Source: an uncultured Clostridia bacterium (GTDB taxonomy: Bacteria > Bacillota > Clostridia > Oscillospirales > Acutalibacteraceae). From it: 7,479 nucleotides of DNA. Numbering within the stretch: position 1 is the first letter of the stretch; every line of letters begins with the position of its first letter. This document shows positions 1-7,207 of the stretch, piece after piece. The notes below the pieces were generated by a model. The model was given only the letters and a program-made list of their open reading frames with translations, did no database searches and had not been told where the DNA came from. Both the position numbers and the translations under genes were made by a program. The DNA is taken from NCBI GenBank assembly GCA_947565265.1, contig CANOFK010000046.1:1-7479 (forward strand), written 5' to 3'.

Positions 1-1989
1 GGTGCTTTCCACTTTAACTTTTGCACACTGCTCTATCCCGGCGCTGGAGCGGCCCACCATAATGGTAAAGTTCCCGCTCTCCACGTGCCAGCCGGCCATA
101 TCCACGTTGTAATAGGCAAAGGCCCGCTTATCCAGGGTGAATGCCACCACCTTTTCCTCGCCTGGCTGCAATTCCACCTTCTCAAAGCCTTTCAGTTCCT
201 TCACCGGGCGGATCACCGTGCTCTCGTCGTCCCCCACATACAACTGCACGATCTCCTTGCCTGCCCGGCTGCCGGTATTTTTCACCTTTACGCTGACGTG
301 CAGGGTATCGGTGTCCTGCATCTCCGCCTTGTCCAGGGTCAGGCCGCTGTAGGCAAACTGGGTATAACTGAGGCCGTGGCCAAAGGGGAACAGCACCGGC
401 AGCTTTTTCTTGTCATAATAGCGGTACCCCACAAAGATACCCTCCCGGTACTCGGCCCGGTCGCCCTCGCCAAAGTAGTACAGGTAAGAGGGGTTATCCT
501 CCAGCCGCATGGGGAAGGTTTCCGCCAGCTTGCCGCTGGGGTTCACGTCCCCATACAGGAGGTCCACAATGGCCGGGCCCACTGCTTCGCCGCCCAGGTA
601 GGCGTACAGCACGGCCTTTACCCCGCCGATCCAGGGCATCTCAATGGCGCTGCCGCACTCCACCACCACAGCGGTGTTGGGCTGCACCTTCAGCACCTCT
701 TCCAGCAGCTTTTGCTGGCAGGCGGGTATCTGCATATCCTTGCGGTCAAAGCCCTCGCTCTCCATGGCGTCGGTAATGCCGATGAACACCACCGCACACT
801 CCGCCGCCCCGGCGGTTTCCACAGCCTGGGCAATCAGGTTCTCGTCCGGCTCCTGGGTTTTGGTGCCGTAGCCCTGGGCATAGGTCACGCCGTAGCCCTT
901 GGCCGCCTCTACCGAGCCGGACACCTTGTAACAGCTTACATGGGAGCTGCCGCCCCCCTGGAACCGGGGCTCGTCCGCAAACTTGCCGATAAAGGCCACC
1001 TTGGCCGATTTGTCCAAAGGCAGCATCCCGTCATTCTTCAGCAGCACCATAGACTCCGCCGCCATCTGCCGGGCCTTCTGGTGGTCCCGCTCGTAGTCGA
1101 ACCGGGTGCCGGGCTGTCGGTTCTCCACATACTTGTACACAAAGCCCAAAATGCGTTCCACGGCCGTGTCCAGGTCGCTCTCCTGCATACGGCCCTCCTG
1201 TACGGCGGCAACCAGCTTTTCGGTGTTGCCGCTGCCGGGGCCGGGCATCTCCAGGTCCATGCCCGCGGGCACGCCCTTCACCCGGTCGTTCACCGCGCCC
1301 CAGTCGCTCATCACAGCCCCCTCAAAGCCCCACTCGTCCCGCAAAATCTCCGTCAGCAGCCGGTGGCTTTCCGAGGCGAAGTCCCCGTTGAGCTTGTTGT
1401 AGGAGCACATCACCGTCCAGGGCTTTGCCTCCTTCACCGACTTCTCAAAGGCGGGCAGGTAGATCTCCCGCAGGGTGCGTTCGTCCACCAGGCTGTCGCT
1501 GGTCATGCGGCGGTGCTCCATGCTGTTGGCGGCAAAGTGCTTGAGGCTGGTGCCCACGTTTTTGCTCTGCACGCCCTTGATGTACGCCGCGGACAGCTCC
1601 CCGGCCAGGTAGGGGTCCTCGGAGAAGTACTCGAAGTTCCGGCCGCACAGGGGGCTGCGCTTGATGTTCACCGCCGGGCCCAGCAGCACGGCCACGTCCT
1701 CGGCCTGGCACTCCTCCCCCAGCACCTCCCCGGACTCCCGGAGCAGGTCCCGGTCAAAAGAGCAGGCCACACAGGAGCCTGTGGGGTAGCTGATGGCCGT
1801 CACCGAGGCGTTCAGCCCCAGGTGGTCCGTATCCCCGGCCTGTTTGCGCAGGCCGCAGGGGCCGTCCGTCACCATCACCGAAGGGATGCCCAGCCGCTCC
1901 AGGCCCTCCACGTGCCAGAAATCCGCGCCGGAGCAGAACCGCGCCTTTTCTTCCAGCGTCATCTGCGCTACCAGTTGTTTTATATCCAT
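1..1989 (-). CDS. GH3 beta-glucosidase-like enzyme, 3' end cut by the window edge
   Basis: This is a glycoside hydrolase family 3 enzyme, which releases terminal beta-linked sugars from oligosaccharides by a retaining mechanism. Reading the minus strand from ATG at 1989 gives 663 residues without a stop to base 1. Residues 1-285 are the (beta/alpha)8 domain: TDGPCG at 41-46, KHF at 150-152, and MSDWGA at 227-232, where D229 fits the GH3 nucleophile. Residues about 310-545 are the alpha/beta sandwich, with ESEGFDR at 410-416 (E412 is the likely acid/base, inferred) and FGHGLSYT near 536-543. The remainder is a fibronectin III-like domain. There is no PA14 insert and no signal peptide, so the enzyme is probably cytoplasmic. 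AAAGGGG lies 12 bases upstream of the ATG. Family members usually run 700-800 residues, so only the C-terminal tail is missing. The exact sugar (glucose, xylose or GlcNAc) cannot be read from sequence. Confidence 0.93.
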   Translation of the reverse strand, partial: MDIKQLVAQMTLEEKARFCSGADFWHVEGLERLGIPSVMVTDGPCGLRKQAGDTDHLGLNASVTAISYPTGSCVACSFDRDLLRESGEVLGEECQAEDVAVLLGPAVNIKRSPLCGRNFEYFSEDPYLAGELSAAYIKGVQSKNVGTSLKHFAANSMEHRRMTSDSLVDERTLREIYLPAFEKSVKEAKPWTVMCSYNKLNGDFASESHRLLTEILRDEWGFEGAVMSDWGAVNDRVKGVPAGMDLEMPGPGSGNTEKLVAAVQEGRMQESDLDTAVERILGFVYKYVENRQPGTRFDYERDHQKARQMAAESMVLLKNDGMLPLDKSAKVAFIGKFADEPRFQGGGSSHVSCYKVSGSVEAAKGYGVTYAQGYGTKTQEPDENLIAQAVETAGAAECAVVFIGITDAMESEGFDRKDMQIPACQQKLLEEVLKVQPNTAVVVECGSAIEMPWIGGVKAVLYAYLGGEAVGPAIVDLLYGDVNPSGKLAETFPMRLEDNPSYLYYFGEGDRAEYREGIFVGYRYYDKKKLPVLFPFGHGLSYTQFAYSGLTLDKAEMQDTDTLHVSVKVKNTGSRAGKEIVQLYVGDDESTVIRPVKELKGFEKVELQPGEEKVVAFTLDKRAFAYYNVDMAGWHVESGNFTIMVGRSSAGIEQCAKVKVEST

Positions 1990-2031
1990 TGCTAAAACAA
2001 ACCCCTTTCTGTTAAAAACTATGTACAGATT

Positions 2032-2060
2032 ATTCTAGCACGAAAAAACGAAAAAGTCCA
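2032..2060 (-). promoter_or_regulatory. Sigma-A promoter of the left GH3 gene
   Basis: On the minus strand, TGGACT (2055-2060) and TAGAAT (2032-2037) are separated by exactly 17 bases. The -10 is preceded by TGC, giving an extended -10. The -35 matches 4 of 6 consensus bases and the -10 matches 5 of 6. The predicted start near 2025 leaves a leader of about 36 bases containing the AAAGGGG ribosome site at 2002-2008. Confidence 0.7.
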
Positions 2061-2079
2061 CCATATCCTGCACCCTGCC

Positions 2080-2090
2080 AAAAATTTTTT
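2080..2090. promoter_or_regulatory. A5T6 tract between divergent promoters
   Basis: Five A followed by six T sit between the -35 boxes of the left GH3 and dprA promoters, five bases upstream of the dprA -35. Such A/T tracts in G+C-rich DNA can act as UP elements or intrinsic bends. The role here is inferred from position only. Confidence 0.35.
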
Positions 2091-2094
2091 ATCC

Positions 2095-2123
2095 TTGCTT
2101 TTCAAAATTGTTGGCGCTATAAT
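2095..2123 (+). promoter_or_regulatory. Sigma-A promoter of the dprA-like gene
   Basis: TTGCTT (2095-2100) and a perfect TATAAT (2118-2123) are separated by 17 bases. The -35 has only its TTG half conserved. The predicted start is near 2130, giving a leader of about 80 bases. The -35 faces that of the left GH3 promoter across 34 bases. Confidence 0.72.
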
Positions 2124-2143
2124 GGTTATAAAGTATTGGCCCA

Positions 2144-2172
2144 GGGCGCGCTACCAGCCCCCCAGCGTGCCC
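2144..2172 (+). other. Hairpin in the dprA leader
   Basis: GGGCGCGCT (2144-2152) can pair with AGCGTGCCC (2164-2172): nine pairs in RNA including one G-U, around an 11-base loop. It lies about 14 bases after the predicted transcription start and 24 bases upstream of the ribosome site. No T-run follows, so it is not an intrinsic terminator. It may stabilise the transcript's 5' end, or be chance in G+C-rich DNA. Confidence 0.4.
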
Positions 2173-2195
2173 CGCGCCGGTAAACCGCCCATAGC

Positions 2196-2204
2196 AAAGG
2201 AGGG
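2196..2204 (+). promoter_or_regulatory. Ribosome binding site that sets the dprA GTG start
   Basis: AAAGGAGGG is a near-perfect anti-16S match ending six bases before GTG at 2211. It supports GTG as the start although no ATG is nearby. Confidence 0.85.
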
Positions 2205-2210
2205 CTGCCC

Positions 2211-3143
2211 GTGTCCGGCCCCCATATTTACTGGATCTGGTGCCAGGAGGCCTTTGGGCCCGGCAGCCCCCTCCCCCTGTATATCCACGAGAACTTCCCC
2301 GGCGGCGTGCCGGGGTTTGCCCAGGCCGGCCCAGTGACCTGGCGGAGCCTGCCCTATTTATCCCCCCGGCACGTCCAGACGCTGCGGCGTTTCACCCTCA
2401 GCCAGGCCCAAAGCCGCCTGCAACAGGCCCTGTCCTTTGGCTGGCAGGTGCTGGTGCCGGAAAGCCCCGGCTATCCCCCGGCCCTGCGGCACACGGCCAA
2501 TCCCCCGGCCGTCCTGTACGTGCTGGGCTGCTGGCCGGCCTTTTCCGCCCCGGCAGTGGCTGTTGCAGGCGCCCGCAAGCCCCTGCCCGCCAGCCAGAAG
2601 GCCGCCTGCAAGATCAGCTACCAACTGGCAGCCGGCGGCGCCACCCTTGTCAGCGGCAGTGCCGCCGGGGTAGACGCCTGTGCCCTGGCCGCCGCCCTCC
2701 GGGCCGGTGGGCAGGTGGTCAGCGTCCTCCCCGTTGACCTGCACAGCCCCTACCCCACCGCCACCCGCCCTCTGCGCCGCCGCATCATAAGCCGGGGCGG
2801 CGCCCTTGTAACCGAGCACTTCTCCCAGCGGGCCCCTGTGCCCGGTGCCTTCCACTGGCGCAACCGTATTGTCACCGGGCTCAGCCAGGCCGTGGTGCTG
2901 GTGCAGGCCGGCATCCATAGCGGCACCATGATCTACGCCACCTGTGCCGCCGACCAGGGCCGCGACGTCTACGTTTACCCCGGCCCTGCCGGCAGCCCGG
3001 CCTTTGCAGGCAGCCATCTCCTGCTGGAGGACGGCGCCCGCCCGGCAGAAACCGGCCTGGCGGTGCTGCGGGACCTGCCCGCCTACTGCCGGGGCGGCAG
3101 CCACACCCGGTACCTCTACCCCCTGCCCGGCCGATCCCCCTAG
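2211..3143 (+). CDS. dprA: DprA/Smf-family protein without the C-terminal winged helix
   Basis: DprA binds incoming single-stranded DNA and loads RecA during natural transformation. The 310 residues show the DprA order: an N-terminal helical part beginning YWIWCQEAFGPGS, the linker signature YPPALR...PPAVLYVLG (88-106), then the Rossmann-like fold. Visible fold motifs are VAGAR (118-122), SGSAAGVDACA (148-158), WRNRIVTGLS (216-225), SGTMIYA (237-243), PG (257-258) and GSHLLLEDGA (267-276). The protein ends soon afterwards, so the winged-helix domain of longer DprAs is absent. Canonical SGxARGID..AH is altered: Ala replaces Arg, Val replaces Ile, and Leu stands where His is usual. GTG is chosen from the strong ribosome site. 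The gene has its own promoter and terminator. Clostridial dprA often sits beside topA, but not here, so this could be the sole dprA or a diverged paralogue. Confidence 0.87.
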   Translation: MSGPHIYWIWCQEAFGPGSPLPLYIHENFPGGVPGFAQAGPVTWRSLPYLSPRHVQTLRRFTLSQAQSRLQQALSFGWQVLVPESPGYPPALRHTANPPAVLYVLGCWPAFSAPAVAVAGARKPLPASQKAACKISYQLAAGGATLVSGSAAGVDACALAAALRAGGQVVSVLPVDLHSPYPTATRPLRRRIISRGGALVTEHFSQRAPVPGAFHWRNRIVTGLSQAVVLVQAGIHSGTMIYATCAADQGRDVYVYPGPAGSPAFAGSHLLLEDGARPAETGLAVLRDLPAYCRGGSHTRYLYPLPGRSP

Positions 3144-3168
3144 CCGCCTGCCGGCCCCCTGCACAGAG

Positions 3169-3203
3169 AAAGGCACGCCCTCCCCGGAGAGCGTGCCTTT
3201 TTT
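3169..3203 (+). terminator. Rho-independent terminator between convergent genes
   Basis: AAAGGCACGC (3169-3178) pairs perfectly with GCGTGCCTTT (3191-3200). The stem can be extended by CTC/GAG inside the loop, and the T-run continues to 3203. It lies 25 bases after the dprA stop. In the minus direction the hairpin also forms 26 bases past the GH123-like stop, but only a broken TTTCTCT tail follows, so it probably serves both genes with dprA better terminated. Confidence 0.9.
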
Positions 3204-3226
3204 GGTTGATTGGACCCTCCTGCCGG

Positions 3227-4855
3227 TCAGCCCAGGGCCTTTTCCAGCGCCTCCGCCAGTTCCTCCCGCAAACGGAGCAGCCAGCTTTCATCCTGGGGGT
3301 AATCGTCAAAGGCGGCCACATCGGGCAGCAGCCCCAGCACCTTTTCCCGGCCCACCAGGCCCTCCAGCGCCACCAGGGCGCAATAGTCGCTCATGGCCTC
3401 GTCCATCAGCATCATCCGCACCGATTCCTCCGGCTTGCCGTCCTTGCCGGGGTACACCAAAAACGGGTCGCCGCTGGGGAACGCCCCGCCCGCGTCCGTG
3501 CACCGGTAGGGGTCAATGGGGTACAGGGAGTACTGCGCATTATAAAAATTATACCCCCAATGCAAAAACCCGTCCAGTTGATGCCTATACAGCAGCGCCC
3601 CCAGCGCCCGGGTGCGCTGCCCCGCCTGCACAATAAACCGGTTGGGCACATCCTTGCTCTGGCTGGTGCAGTAGTACCCCCACAAATAGGGCGGCCGCTG
3701 TTCCAGGAAGGGCTTAATGTGGTCCACCGCGCATACCGGCTGCTGTACCAGCCCCTGCTGGTAAAAGGCATAGTCGGACAAAGCGTCCATCATGGCATAC
3801 CCTTCCAGCAGGGGGGCCACGATCTCCCAGGCCCGGCGGTAGCTGTCCAACTGGTCATGGGAGGGCTCGTCAGAGATATGGAAGTAGGTCCTCTTTTCGA
3901 TGCCCAGGGCCTGCAATTCCCCCTTCAGGGCCGTCAGGAACGCCCGCAGGAAGTCCCCATAGGCCTGGCCGCCCCCGTCGGTATCCCAGCCGAATAACGG
4001 CTGATACTGCCCGTCCTTCGTGCCCATCACCTTGGGCGCCGCCACGGCCCCCCACTGGCTGAACAGGTGGGAGATCTCGATATACTCCATGCCGCAGTCC
4101 AGGGCCATTTTCACCCAGCGGCGGAACTTCTCAAAGCCAAAGCGGTATTGCCCGTCCTCCACGGCCACATCCACCAGTTGTACGGTACGGCGCTCGCCGC
4201 CCACCGCGGTGTCCAAAGGCGGGGTAAACACCGGGGTCAGCAGCATATTGCACTTGCGCCGGGCCGCGGTGCGCACAAAATTCTCCACGATCTCCCAGTA
4301 CCGCTCCGAGAACACCTCTACCTGGTAGTAGTCCGCCAGGCAGTCGCTGTGGAACCACTCCGTATGGGGGATGCCCAGCTTGGGCAGCGCCAGGCCCAGT
4401 ACCTTGCAGGCCACCCGGCACTGGCAAAGGGTTTCTCCGCCGGTGGTCAGTTTCACCTCCACCGGGTATTCCCCGGCAGGCGTGTCCGCCCCCGGCTCCA
4501 CGTCCACCCAAAGGCTGCGCCATTGGCCGGTAATCAGCGGCGCGCCCCATTCCGTCATATCCTGTAGCAGGTCAGGGTACAGGCCGGGGGCAGTGGCCAG
4601 GTAGCCCTGGTCTGCCTCCGGGTGGCAGGGGTAGGCGCAGGGCGCCAGTTCCACGGTGCGCACCCGCACCGGCAGGGGGGAAACCACCTCCACCCCGGCC
4701 AGGGCCTTGCCCCACCCGCCCCAATAATAGGCCAGTTGGAAAGACAGGGTTTCCCCCTGTAGCCCTGCCAGCCCCTGCCCCTCCCAGGCAGAAACCGGCT
4801 CCCGGTCCGGGAACACCTTACACATCGGCGATACCAGCTTATACTGAAAGTCCAT
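3227..4855 (-). CDS. DUF4091/GH123-like beta-N-acetylhexosaminidase
   Basis: This 542-residue protein resembles the DUF4091 family, which contains the GH123 catalytic domain. Characterised GH123 enzymes remove terminal beta-GalNAc from glycosphingolipid-type glycans by a substrate-assisted mechanism using an adjacent Asp-Glu pair. That pair is visible in HISDEP (326-331) as D329-E330. An N-terminal beta-rich region (about 1-155) precedes a TIM-barrel-like part (about 160-450). The barrel part includes CNMLLTPVF (202-210), ISHLFSQWG (261-269), YLWGYY (390-395) and the aromatic segment LHWGYNFYN (431-439). A TTG at 4891 extends the frame by 12 residues, but ATG at 4855 is preferred because GAGAGG lies five bases upstream. 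There is no signal peptide or membrane segment. The gene is 53 bases downstream of the DUF5054 gene in the same operon. Family assignment is fairly firm; GalNAc specificity is inferred. Confidence 0.85.
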   Translation of the reverse strand: MDFQYKLVSPMCKVFPDREPVSAWEGQGLAGLQGETLSFQLAYYWGGWGKALAGVEVVSPLPVRVRTVELAPCAYPCHPEADQGYLATAPGLYPDLLQDMTEWGAPLITGQWRSLWVDVEPGADTPAGEYPVEVKLTTGGETLCQCRVACKVLGLALPKLGIPHTEWFHSDCLADYYQVEVFSERYWEIVENFVRTAARRKCNMLLTPVFTPPLDTAVGGERRTVQLVDVAVEDGQYRFGFEKFRRWVKMALDCGMEYIEISHLFSQWGAVAAPKVMGTKDGQYQPLFGWDTDGGGQAYGDFLRAFLTALKGELQALGIEKRTYFHISDEPSHDQLDSYRRAWEIVAPLLEGYAMMDALSDYAFYQQGLVQQPVCAVDHIKPFLEQRPPYLWGYYCTSQSKDVPNRFIVQAGQRTRALGALLYRHQLDGFLHWGYNFYNAQYSLYPIDPYRCTDAGGAFPSGDPFLVYPGKDGKPEESVRMMLMDEAMSDYCALVALEGLVGREKVLGLLPDVAAFDDYPQDESWLLRLREELAEALEKALG

Positions 4856-4860
4856 ACTTC

Positions 4861-4866
4861 CCTCTC
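4861..4866 (-). promoter_or_regulatory. Ribosome binding site that sets the GH123-like start
   Basis: GAGAGG on the minus strand ends five bases before ATG at 4855. It lies within the possible 12-residue TTG extension, which favours the ATG as the true start. Confidence 0.65.
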
Positions 4867-4908
4867 TTTCTTTTCTGATGGGTTTCCCCAAAGTTTCCTA
4901 TAGGCGCC

Positions 4909-6921
4909 CTATTGCAGGCTGACGCTAAACGCGAACCGCGCGTTCTCCCCATACCACAGGGGGAAGTTGGTCCCCCAGCGGTTGTTGCACAGCAGGTAGT
5001 ACATCCCCTCCGCCGCGCTGCCGTAGTCCTCGTTCTCGTCGTACAGATGCCGCCCCCCTACCGACACCAGCGGGGCGTGCAGGCTGCGGATCACCCCCTG
5101 CCCGCTCTCCACCGCCGGGGAAACGTGCAGCTTGCGGTTGCCGCCCTCCCGCACATGGTAGGGGTCTACCGGCAGGCTCAGCTTGGTCAGGGTGATCTTC
5201 TCCCCCTCCCGGTACCCCAGGTTCATGCCGAAGAACAGCCCCTCCGGGATACGGCTGGCGTCTTTCTGGTACCATGCCAGCTCTATGCCAAGCTCCTGCC
5301 CAAAGGTATACGTCACCACCGCCAGCCGGGGTGCGCCGAACCGTTCCGCCGCCTCCTGCCCGGTAGAGAGCCACAGCCGCAGCCGGCCGTCCGCCTGTTC
5401 CACCTGGTCCACCTGGTAGGCATAGGTCCTGTCCGGCAGGTTGGGCACCTTGTCCAGGCCCGGTTTGGCAAAGTCCCCCTCGGCCCACACCCTGGTATAC
5501 CGCAGTTCCCGGTTATAGCGCTCCAGGTTGTCAAACACGGTTTGGGCGCTGTACACCTGGTACACCAGCCGCCCCAGCCAAAGGTTTTCATAGGCCCTGC
5601 CGTCCTTATCCAGCACCTGTAAGCTGCCGTCCTCTTCCACCCGCACGTGCCAGCCATGGGCCGTAAACTCCCGCTGGGCCGTGTTTTCCCCGCACACCGG
5701 GGCCTCCTGGGGCCGCAGGGCCGCCAGCCGCCGCCGGGCCTCGGCCTGCCAGGGGGCGGGCAGGGCGCTTACCGCGTCCTCTACATACTGGCGCTGTTCC
5801 TCCCAGGAGTCCTCCATCTTCTTATAGCTGCAAAGCCCCGCCACAAAGGTGGGCTCATGGGCCAGGGTAAATTCCCGCAGTTCCTTGCCCGCGGGCATCA
5901 CGTCATCCGGGGTAATATGGTCCCGCTGCCGGGCGGCGTAGAAGTCCTCTTTCTCCCAGTTCCGCCAGTCGGAAAGCCAGCGTTTCACGTCCCGGCCCCA
6001 ACTGTGCTCCACCACCAGCAGCTGCCCCCGGCAAAAGGCCCGCCAGGCCGGCGAGTCAACCGCGGCCGGGTTGGCCTGCTCCCATTCGTCCCGCAAGCGC
6101 AGCAGTTCGTAATAAGCCGCCGATTTATACGGATCCGTGGCCACGCCGTGTATCCAGGTGTCCCCCAGTTCCTCCGTAACCACCGGCAGTTCCTCCCGGT
6201 GGGCCAGCACCACCTGGGCAAACTCGTCCATGGTGCCCGAAACGATCTCCGCCTCCGGGTACTTCTCCCGCAGCCGGGCCATCTCCGCGGCCACGCTCTC
6301 CGGCGAGGGCGGCCCGCTGTTGTCCGGGGTATGGGCAAACTCCATGGCCACCTCCCCGCATACGCTGGAGGCCCCGTACAGGGCGGCATAGTCCAAAATC
6401 ACCTCGTCCTCCCCATAGCGCAGGCGGCACAAAGGCGGCAGTTTCACCATCTTCGAGGAGCCGTTGATGCCAATATGCAGATACTTGATGCCCGCCTTTG
6501 CCAGGTACGGCACCATCGCGTGGGTGTGGCTGGGCACATCGGTCATTTTGGCGGCAATGGTCTGCTTGCCAAACCGCTGGTCCAGCCGCCGGGAGATGCT
6601 CAGCCCGTACTGGAACAGCTTGCCGTCCATCAACTCGGTGTGGGTGGTCAAAGGCAGGCCGTGCCAGACAATCACCCCGTCCCGGATGGCCTGTTCCAGC
6701 AGGCCGGGGTCGCCCCCCTGCTCCAGGTAGAGTTCAATCAGGAACGAGCCCACCGTCCACACAAAGTTCTTCTTGCCGTCCTGGTTGCAGGCCCTGGCCG
6801 TGGCAATGGCTCCGGGGATAAAGGTTTCCAGGTAACGGTGCAAAACCGCCTGGGCGGAATCGGTAAAGCCGATGTCCAAATGGGTCTTGTGGATCACAAG
6901 GACTTTTTTGATGTTGTTCAT
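4909..6921 (-). CDS. DUF5054 protein, GH38-like putative glycosidase
   Basis: The 670-residue protein looks like the DUF5054 family, whose N-terminal part resembles the GH38/GH57 alpha-mannosidase fold. Visible support: HKTHLDIGFT (11-20) contains the H-x-D pattern (H14, D16) that binds zinc in GH38. MTDVPSHTH (126-134) offers D128 at the place of the GH38 nucleophile and metal ligand. GDTWIHG (253-259) and EHSWGRDVK (305-313) supply His candidates for the fourth ligand. Residues about 410-670 are a beta-rich C-terminal part with many aromatics, as in GH38 sandwich domains. There is no signal peptide. AGGAG at 6929-6933 lies seven bases before the ATG. It is the first gene of the operon with the GH123-like gene. 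I know of no characterised activity for this family, so mannosidase action would be a guess. Residue roles are inferred by motif position. Confidence 0.8.
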   Translation of the reverse strand: MNNIKKVLVIHKTHLDIGFTDSAQAVLHRYLETFIPGAIATARACNQDGKKNFVWTVGSFLIELYLEQGGDPGLLEQAIRDGVIVWHGLPLTTHTELMDGKLFQYGLSISRRLDQRFGKQTIAAKMTDVPSHTHAMVPYLAKAGIKYLHIGINGSSKMVKLPPLCRLRYGEDEVILDYAALYGASSVCGEVAMEFAHTPDNSGPPSPESVAAEMARLREKYPEAEIVSGTMDEFAQVVLAHREELPVVTEELGDTWIHGVATDPYKSAAYYELLRLRDEWEQANPAAVDSPAWRAFCRGQLLVVEHSWGRDVKRWLSDWRNWEKEDFYAARQRDHITPDDVMPAGKELREFTLAHEPTFVAGLCSYKKMEDSWEEQRQYVEDAVSALPAPWQAEARRRLAALRPQEAPVCGENTAQREFTAHGWHVRVEEDGSLQVLDKDGRAYENLWLGRLVYQVYSAQTVFDNLERYNRELRYTRVWAEGDFAKPGLDKVPNLPDRTYAYQVDQVEQADGRLRLWLSTGQEAAERFGAPRLAVVTYTFGQELGIELAWYQKDASRIPEGLFFGMNLGYREGEKITLTKLSLPVDPYHVREGGNRKLHVSPAVESGQGVIRSLHAPLVSVGGRHLYDENEDYGSAAEGMYYLLCNNRWGTNFPLWYGENARFAFSVSLQ

Positions 6922-6979
6922 ACCGTTTCTCCTAATGGTTGTGTTGATGGCCAGCTACCCGGCCTGTTCAGACGGCCCC

Positions 6980-7008
6980 ATTATAACACAAGTCCCCCCA
7001 AAACGGAA
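6980..7008 (-). promoter_or_regulatory. Extended -10 promoter of the DUF5054-GH123 operon
   Basis: A perfect TATAAT (6980-6985, minus strand) is preceded by TGT, an extended -10 element. At a 17-base spacing the -35 position (7003-7008) reads TTCCGT, a poor match. The predicted start near 6973 gives a leader of about 50 bases. The weak -35 suggests moderate strength or activator help. Confidence 0.65.
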
Positions 7009-7097
7009 CAGCAAAACCGCATTTCCTTAAAATTTCTTCCCGCCCCCCGCCGCCCGGCAAAGCGCATGAAAATTCCGCTTTCCCCCTCCCTTTTGTG

Positions 7098-7126
7098 TTG
7101 ACACTGACAGCCTCATCCGATATAAT
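7098..7126 (+). promoter_or_regulatory. Perfect consensus sigma-A promoter of the right GH3 gene
   Basis: TTGACA (7098-7103) and TATAAT (7121-7126) match consensus at all 12 positions with the optimal 17-base spacer. The predicted start near 7133 leaves a leader of about 75 bases. Such a strong core promoter usually depends on a repressor for control, but I cannot identify an operator. Confidence 0.88.
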
Positions 7127-7141
7127 AAGGATGTATAAGCC

Positions 7142-7156
7142 TGCGCGCCCCGCGCA
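7142..7156 (+). other. Short G+C hairpin in the right GH3 leader
   Basis: TGCGCG (7142-7147) and CGCGCA (7151-7156) form a perfect six-base-pair stem with a CCC loop about ten bases after the predicted transcription start. GGCGCGG at 7163-7169 could compete for the first arm. No T-run follows. Function is unknown and chance is possible. Confidence 0.35.
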
Positions 7157-7190
7157 CCCATCCGGCGCGGCAGCAGCGCAAACAAAACCC

Positions 7191-7196
7191 AGGAGG
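7191..7196 (+). promoter_or_regulatory. Ribosome binding site of the right GH3 gene
   Basis: AGGAGG matches the anti-16S consensus fully but lies 11 bases before ATG at 7208, a longer gap than usual. No in-frame ATG, GTG or TTG is closer, so the ATG stands. Confidence 0.75.
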
Positions 7197-7207
7197 CGAT
7201 CCAGCAA

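Noticed and set aside
85..1995. 636-codon plus-strand ORF opposite the left GH3 gene
   Set aside because: Its product is rich in His, Leu, Gly and Gln with no recognisable domain, whereas the minus strand encodes every GH3 motif. It is an antisense artefact of G+C-rich codon usage.
2358..3176. 272-codon minus-strand ORF opposite dprA
   Set aside because: It is a Gly/Ala-rich product without motifs. DprA signatures run throughout the plus strand.
3206..3997. 263-codon plus-strand ORF opposite the GH123-like gene
   Set aside because: It begins beside the terminator hairpin and overlaps the antisense of the catalytic gene. Its composition is typical of a shadow frame.
4879..4890. Four-pair hairpin with a GAAA loop between the DUF5054 and GH123-like genes
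   Set aside because: The stem is only four pairs and has no T-run. It is too weak to claim as a terminator or processing site.
7062..7075. Possible catabolite (CcpA) operator in the right divergent promoter region
   Set aside because: Sequences around AAAGCGCATG match only part of the cre consensus and lack its flanking TG and CA. No convincing cre was found near either divergent region.
5647..7101. 484-codon plus-strand ORF, and a 236-codon one at 4912-5622, opposite the DUF5054 gene
   Set aside because: Both are low-complexity products with no motif or suitable ribosome site. The minus strand has a coherent protein with start, ribosome site and promoter.
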